Shown piece after piece: positions 60,386 through 64,000 of a DNA stretch of 64,000 bases. The notes below the pieces were generated by a model that was not told the origin of the DNA, searched no databases, and saw nothing but the letters and a program-made list of their open reading frames with translations. The DNA comes from Nitrososphaerota archaeon. GTDB lineage: Archaea; Thermoproteota; Nitrososphaeria; Nitrososphaerales; JACPRH01. Where the stretch lies: NCBI GenBank assembly GCA_023379805.1, contig JAMCPI010000007.1, positions 62,001 to 126,000 on the forward strand, read 5' to 3'. The number at the start of each line of letters is the position of its first letter. Positions within the stretch are counted from its first letter, which is position 1. The translations under genes were made by a program, and so were the position numbers.

Positions 60386-60805
60386 TTAATTTGAAGTTTT
60401 TAGATCAATTTCATCCTTGTTGAGGCTGCACTTTGGGTAGCTGCCTTGCAGACTCCCATTGATCTGCTCACCTGCTTTCAATGCGTATTTTTGTGTCTGT
60501 ATCTGTTCGCCTCTAACTGTTAAGGAGACATTCACCGCTGTATCTTTGTCTCCAGTGTCTGTTAGCGTGAATGTCACGGTGATCTGTGAGCCGCATACTC
60601 TTGTGGCTTTGCCGCCGTTGTAATCTTTCATTAACGTGTATTCACTCAAATCCTTCTTAACATTGGAGATCGATACTGCTAATCCTTCTCCTCCAGATGT
60701 TTCGCTGGTATCAGATAAACTACTGTTGTTGATGCTGAAGTAAAGCAACGCTAAACCCGATAGAGAAACCATAGCAACTAAGGCCGCCATCGTCTTATGC
60801 TTCAA
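60386..60805 (-). CDS. Small exported or membrane-anchored protein, unknown function
   Basis: A 139-residue protein. Residues about 6-26 are a hydrophobic helix (MAALVAMVSLSGLALLYFSI), probably an uncleaved signal anchor. The rest is a single beta-sandwich-like domain (VCGSQITVTFTLTDTGDKDTAVNVSLTVRGE, QKYALKAGEQINGSL) with two cysteines (VCG and PKC) that could form one disulfide. It resembles a small Ig-like/CARDB-type extracellular domain. ATG start. Neighbours give no hint. Confidence 0.65.
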   Translation of the reverse strand: MKHKTMAALVAMVSLSGLALLYFSINNSSLSDTSETSGGEGLAVSISNVKKDLSEYTLMKDYNGGKATRVCGSQITVTFTLTDTGDKDTAVNVSLTVRGEQIQTQKYALKAGEQINGSLQGSYPKCSLNKDEIDLKTSN

Positions 60806-61224
60806 GCAAAGCTCAACTAAACCGGTGACGTATTTACGGCTACCTACTCATAGGTTCGGTTCGATATTCCTGATTACGCACAAAGGTTCTGAAGCGGACG
60901 ATTAATGGTCAGGTTTGAATTGCTGTAAAGGCCGCTGAATAAAATGCAAGGAGTGCAAGCATGTGGCTCCTGCACCCGTGGGGACTATTTTTACCAGCCT
61001 GTCTAGAGCCGCCACAACCCCACCGTCGCAGCACCCCTGCCGCGAAGCTACGTTTCCGGCGATACTACCAATGGCAGAATCGGTTTTTGACTGTTGTCTT
61101 TCGATTTTTTCGAGGCTCACGCAGGAGGATATGTTCGAATTTTCCGAACCGCAAAAACTAAGTTGATGTGAAAAAAGAAAAAGGAGTGACGACCCTTTTT
61201 AGGATCGTCTCCTATTGCTTGTAC
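60806..61224. other. 419-nt gap, no convincing gene
   Basis: This region separates two minus-strand genes. An open minus-strand frame (60902-61120, GTG start, 72 residues, MSLEKIERQQSKTDSAIGS...) has a coiled-coil-like beginning but no ribosome-binding site. On the plus strand AGGAGG precedes an ATG at 61131 that opens only 11 codons. Neither is convincing. The stretch before 61224 carries the terminator of the PQQ-type gene. Confidence 0.35.
61183..61212 (-). terminator. Hairpin plus T-tract after the large PQQ-type gene
   Basis: On the minus strand GGAGACGA...TCGTCACTCC forms a stem (GGA-GACGA with TCGTC-A-TCC, one bulged base) around a CCTAAAAAGGG-like loop, 13 nt past the stop codon. It is followed by TTTTTCTTTTTT. 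This is a good terminator candidate. Confidence 0.65.
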
Positions 61225-63396
61225 CTATTTCTTCCGCATTACTAGTACTGCTGCTGCGATGATAGCTATTACAGCTACACCGACTGCTGCGTAAGTGACT
61301 TCAGAAGGCAGACCCGTTGTTTGAGTAACCTGTGAGGTTATTGTTGTGGTTTGTGCTGGCGCTGTTGTTGTTACTGTGGCTGTGGTGGATGAAGTTGATG
61401 TTATGGTTGTGCTCTGGGTTGTGGTTTGTGTTGTTGTGACTGTTGATGTTTGCGGTGTGGCTCCTGATTGTGATCCTAATCCGACTGCTACGAGGACTCC
61501 TGGGTTAGTTGGTGTAAGACGTCCTGCTGCGGTGACGCCGAGGACTGTGAAGATCAGCTGGTTGCCCGCTGAGTCTTGACCCGTGGTGAGACCTACTCTC
61601 ATGTCTGAGCCTAGGTTCAACTCTCGTAGTACTTTACCTGAGTCTTTGTCTAGGAATCTCATGTAGCCGTCTGTGAAGCCTGCGAAGATTAGGCTGGGTG
61701 TTACCACCATTGCTGAGCGCTGTTGACTTATTGGCCAGAACCAAGTCCACTTGACTTTGCCTGTTGCTACGTCGCGTGCAACGATCGATGTGTTTGTGAT
61801 TGGATAGCCTTGCGTGATGCTTACTGATCCTCCGATTACGGGCGGCGGAGATTTCAGTATCGTTGTCTGCAAACCTACTGCATAGTGGAACAGTGTGCCT
61901 GTCTGTGGATCGTAGCTCATGTCTGTGCCGAAGATTCCGTTGCTGAAGTTAGGGTAAACATTGCATGGTCTTCCACAGTAGGTGCTGTTGTCTGGAGAGA
62001 CCAATTCTCTCATGTCGTAGCGACTGAATGGGTCTGTGAAGTGATATCTGACACCGCCTTGGTTAGGCTCCTTAAGTGCCGCTGGTGTTATTTGTCCCCA
62101 CTCCACCTGCTCGTTGACTACATCATTAACGCGTATTGGCTTACCTGTCTTAGCGTCAAGGATGTTGAGGTGGCCTTCTTTGCATCCCTTCATGTAGACT
62201 TTGCCTAGTCCTTGCACATCCGCCAATACTCCGCTCCAGTTGCAGTCGTAGTCGTATGGATCGCGTGGGAACGGTTGGTACCACCATATGCGTTTGCCTT
62301 GGTTAAGGTCAATAGCCATTATGGTTGAGCCGTAAAGTCTTGGTCCAGGTGTCGTGCCTACGTATGTGTAGGGTCCTTGGTTGCCTGTTTGTGTGTAGGC
62401 AATTCCTGTTTCCTCATCTACGACGATTTGTCCCCAGTTAGCTGTGACTCCTCCGTAGATGTTGGGTTTTTCACCTGGTTGGGTCCAGTCCCATTCAAGG
62501 TTTCCTGGAGCCTTAGATGCTACTTCTTTGCATGGTGTGGTTAGGAAGTACCCTGTATCACACTCCTGTGTTGCCCAGTCCTTGGTGGTTACGTCTTGAG
62601 GTGGGAAGCTGTAGACCCGCCAGACCACTTTGTGTGTTGTCATGTCGATGCCCTCTGTTGTGTGGCGGAAGTCACCTGCGTAGATGTTGCTGTGCATTGC
62701 ACCGGGTAGAACTATTATGAACTGGTTACCTTTGTCGTAGGTTCCGATGTTTGCTTGGCTAACTGTGCCTTGCCTCATCTTGTATAAGTTGCCGGGGATG
62801 TCTTTGCATAGGTCTTGAATCCAGAAGGTGTTTTTGCCTGTTGTGGCGTCGATGCCGTAGAAGTCACAGGCCATGCCGCTGACTAGGATTGCGTTTTGTG
62901 CTTGCCAGTATCTGAAGCCGTGCAGATGCATGTTGAGGGATCCTAATGGTCCTGCGTGGTTAGGGAGCAAAACCGGTAGTCTTGCTTCTATGTCGGTGCC
63001 GTTGATGACGTAGTCATACCTCCAGGCCTGTTTCCCGGTCTTCGCGTCAACTGCGTATGTTCTGAGGTAGTTTGTGGTTACGTAGACTTTGCCGTTTACA
63101 ACGATGGGCGGTGTTGTAGATCCTTCGTTGCTGATGAATGCCTGTATTGCTGGGTTCGCCTGACTCCTTCCCTCTAATGGAAAGAGCCACTTTACCTCTA
63201 GGTTGTTGACATTGTTCTTGTTGATCTGTGTTTCTGGACTGTAGTTCCATGCCCAACTGTTGCCGTTCACGTACTGCCAATCCTTCTCGGAGTTGGCTAG
63301 TGGCGCCGCGAACGCCAATGCTGGCATGAATGTGCCGAATGTGAGAATTACGAGTATTCCTAATAGACTTATTCTGTATTTGCTAGGATAACTCAT
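61225..63396 (-). CDS. Membrane-anchored PQQ-dependent alcohol dehydrogenase-like protein, lanthanide-type residues
   Basis: A 723-residue exported quinoprotein. It has a signal peptide (residues about 8-31), an eight-bladed propeller (about 40-645), a Thr/Ser/Gln stalk (about 648-695) and a C-terminal helix (VTYAAVGVAVIAIIAAAVLVMRKK). Active-site residues typical of XoxF methanol dehydrogenase are present: Asn339 (TGNQGP), catalytic Asp382 and the additional lanthanide Asp384 (PYDYDCN). The spacing Asn to Asp is 43, as in XoxF. The Glu ligand is less clear; Asp242 (AGDFRHTTE) is a candidate. The usual adjacent Cys-Cys disulfide is not seen. It probably oxidises alcohols outside the cell, feeding the quinone pool. 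PQQ synthesis genes are not in the window. Confidence 0.9.
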   Translation of the reverse strand: MSYPSKYRISLLGILVILTFGTFMPALAFAAPLANSEKDWQYVNGNSWAWNYSPETQINKNNVNNLEVKWLFPLEGRSQANPAIQAFISNEGSTTPPIVVNGKVYVTTNYLRTYAVDAKTGKQAWRYDYVINGTDIEARLPVLLPNHAGPLGSLNMHLHGFRYWQAQNAILVSGMACDFYGIDATTGKNTFWIQDLCKDIPGNLYKMRQGTVSQANIGTYDKGNQFIIVLPGAMHSNIYAGDFRHTTEGIDMTTHKVVWRVYSFPPQDVTTKDWATQECDTGYFLTTPCKEVASKAPGNLEWDWTQPGEKPNIYGGVTANWGQIVVDEETGIAYTQTGNQGPYTYVGTTPGPRLYGSTIMAIDLNQGKRIWWYQPFPRDPYDYDCNWSGVLADVQGLGKVYMKGCKEGHLNILDAKTGKPIRVNDVVNEQVEWGQITPAALKEPNQGGVRYHFTDPFSRYDMRELVSPDNSTYCGRPCNVYPNFSNGIFGTDMSYDPQTGTLFHYAVGLQTTILKSPPPVIGGSVSITQGYPITNTSIVARDVATGKVKWTWFWPISQQRSAMVVTPSLIFAGFTDGYMRFLDKDSGKVLRELNLGSDMRVGLTTGQDSAGNQLIFTVLGVTAAGRLTPTNPGVLVAVGLGSQSGATPQTSTVTTTQTTTQSTTITSTSSTTATVTTTAPAQTTTITSQVTQTTGLPSEVTYAAVGVAVIAIIAAAVLVMRKK

Positions 63397-63759
63397 ACTA
63401 TTTTCGGAATACTAAATAATATATACTGATATAAACCTTACTTTAATCACAGTAATAACTTGGCTGCTCGTTTTTGAGAAATAACACTATATTCAAGCAA
63501 AATCTACAGGAAGAGCGGTATAAATCTGCAGAATAAGGAGGTAGGATTAAAGTTTACTCAGCCGCGGGCAAGTTTCAACACCACAGATATTGGGCATTAG
63601 GAAATTTCCATGCAAGCGTAGGTTCTCGAGCGGCATCAGTGGACTAGTCTTGGGGATGACTCAATTCTCTGATGCTGGCAAGTAGTGGTTGATTGATGTT
63701 TCCCGGTCGGCTGTATTTGCTGTAGCGATTGGGCCAACTGCTGTCTTCTATCGTAAGCC
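63397..63759. other. 363-nt gap with PQQ-gene promoter, no gene seen
   Basis: The left part is A/T-rich and holds the promoter of the PQQ-type gene. The right part (63560-63759) has mixed composition, no open frame of note and no clear hairpin. I could not assign an RNA gene to it. Confidence 0.4.
63428..63435 (-). promoter_or_regulatory. TATA-like box of the large PQQ-type gene
   Basis: TTTATATC on the minus strand lies 32-39 nt before the ATG at 63396. A start about 25 nt downstream would leave a leader of roughly 10 nt. A second A/T element (TATATATTA, 63416-63424) lies closer. Confidence 0.5.
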
Positions 63760-64000
63760 TCAGTAGGTGGTGTTTTCTTTTCTAGTCACCTGCTGGAACT
63801 TCCAGCCGTTCTGCTCGACTGTCTTTTTGATTGGTTCGCGCACGGTTTTTACATCGAAGCTATACTCATAGATTTTGCCGATTGCTAGGTCGTCTTTGAT
63901 ACCGTATGCTGCTCCCCACGATTTATTGTAGATGTTTCTTCCTCTGAAAGCGGTTTTCTTGTATTCTACTTGCGGGTTGAGTCTCTCGTTTACTCCTGCT
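63760..64000 (-). CDS. 3' part of an unidentified gene cut by the window edge
   Basis: An open frame runs from the window end to a TGA at 63760-63762, giving 79 visible residues of the C-terminus. It includes NERLNPQVEYKKTAF, WGAAYGIKDDLAIGKIYEYSFDVK and ends TRKENTTY. It is polar, with no membrane segment in view, and alternates strand-like and helical stretches. The start and most of the protein lie outside the window, so no family call is possible. Confidence 0.6.
   Translation of the reverse strand, partial: AGVNERLNPQVEYKKTAFRGRNIYNKSWGAAYGIKDDLAIGKIYEYSFDVKTVREPIKKTVEQNGWKFQQVTRKENTTY

Noticed and set aside
60902-61120. Possible 72-residue minus-strand gene
   Set aside because: No ribosome-binding site, weak GTG start, no family features; kept only as a note in the gap entry.
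61131-61166. Short frame after a perfect AGGAGG
   Set aside because: Only 11 codons follow, and the gene content around it does not support a leader peptide.
63635-63700. C/D-box sRNA (GGATGA ... CTGATG)
   Set aside because: The C box does not match RUGAUGA, spacing is irregular and no terminal stem is seen.
1-64000. CRISPR array, IS element or prophage
   Set aside because: No regularly spaced repeats, transposase, integrase or run of phage genes was seen. The only phage-like hint is the isolated motif at 59889-60257.

Overview
The window is archaeal. It encodes a group II chaperonin (thermosome), an archaeal-type S-adenosylmethionine synthetase, an LSm protein, a RadA-family recombinase, the NucS mismatch endonuclease, an NFACT/Rqc2 protein, Mut7-C and AMMECR1 proteins, a fused Fae-Hps enzyme and an AspRS-GatCAB operon. 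Many genes have a TATA-like box about 25-30 nt before the start codon and almost no leader. The mixture (ParB-like protein, NucS, archaeal RadA paralogue, PQQ-type beta-propeller dehydrogenases, binding-protein ABC transporter) fits a heterotrophic lineage of the Thermoproteota, probably Nitrososphaeria-related or Bathyarchaeia-like. No rRNA is present, no ammonia-oxidation gene is seen, and the assignment is inference. I found no rRNA, tRNA, CRISPR array, IS element or clear integrated element.

Layout. 0-6 kb (minus strand): a coiled-coil protein, UbiX flavin prenyltransferase, flavodoxin and a KaiC-like ATPase in a tight cluster, then two proteins sharing a PH/GRAM-like domain, one fused to a degenerate KaiC domain. 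6-9.6 kb (plus): a tiny membrane protein, thermosome, ACT-domain regulator and PfkB kinase. 9.6-21 kb (mostly minus): GMP synthase, a six-hairpin glycosidase-like protein, two beta-decarboxylating dehydrogenases (isocitrate and isopropylmalate type) flanking a surface lectin-like protein, then an overlapping threonine-synthase-like / MoaD-like / E1-like module, an HD phosphohydrolase, thioredoxin and Pcm. 21-31 kb: an MFS exporter, a membrane-anchored PQQ-propeller protein, a URO-D-type methyltransferase with an orphan corrinoid cap domain, a B12-binding radical SAM enzyme, a cytosolic solute-binding-fold protein, and a U32-SCP2 pair. 31-36 kb: an ABC importer (binding protein, double permease, ATPase) with a ParB-like gene inside it. 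36-41 kb: a secreted propeller protein, Fae-Hps, a dodecin, a tiny zinc protein and an alanyl-tRNA editing protein. 41.6-46.3 kb: aspS-gatC-gatA-gatB. 46-56 kb: housekeeping genes (glycosyltransferase, AMMECR1, Mut7-C, CBS, NFACT, EMC6-like, RadA paralogue, NucS, LSm, MAT). 56-64 kb: TspO, an epimerase fused to a membrane domain, surface proteins, a protein with a phage-baseplate-like motif, and a second, larger PQQ-dehydrogenase-like protein with lanthanide-type active-site residues.

How genes may work together. (1) AspRS carries the residues expected of a non-discriminating enzyme and sits with GatCAB, so Asn-tRNA is probably made by transamidation. (2) The ThrC-like / MoaD-like / E1-like module is laid out like the CysM-CysO-MoeZ system and may be a protein-thiocarboxylate sulfur-transfer route to an amino acid. 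(3) The lanthanide-signature PQQ dehydrogenase and Fae-Hps, although 22 kb apart, could form an extracellular alcohol or methanol oxidation plus formaldehyde fixation route. (4) U32 plus SCP2 recalls UbiU/V-UbiT. These four are the best leads. All functional links are inferred from motifs and gene order only.
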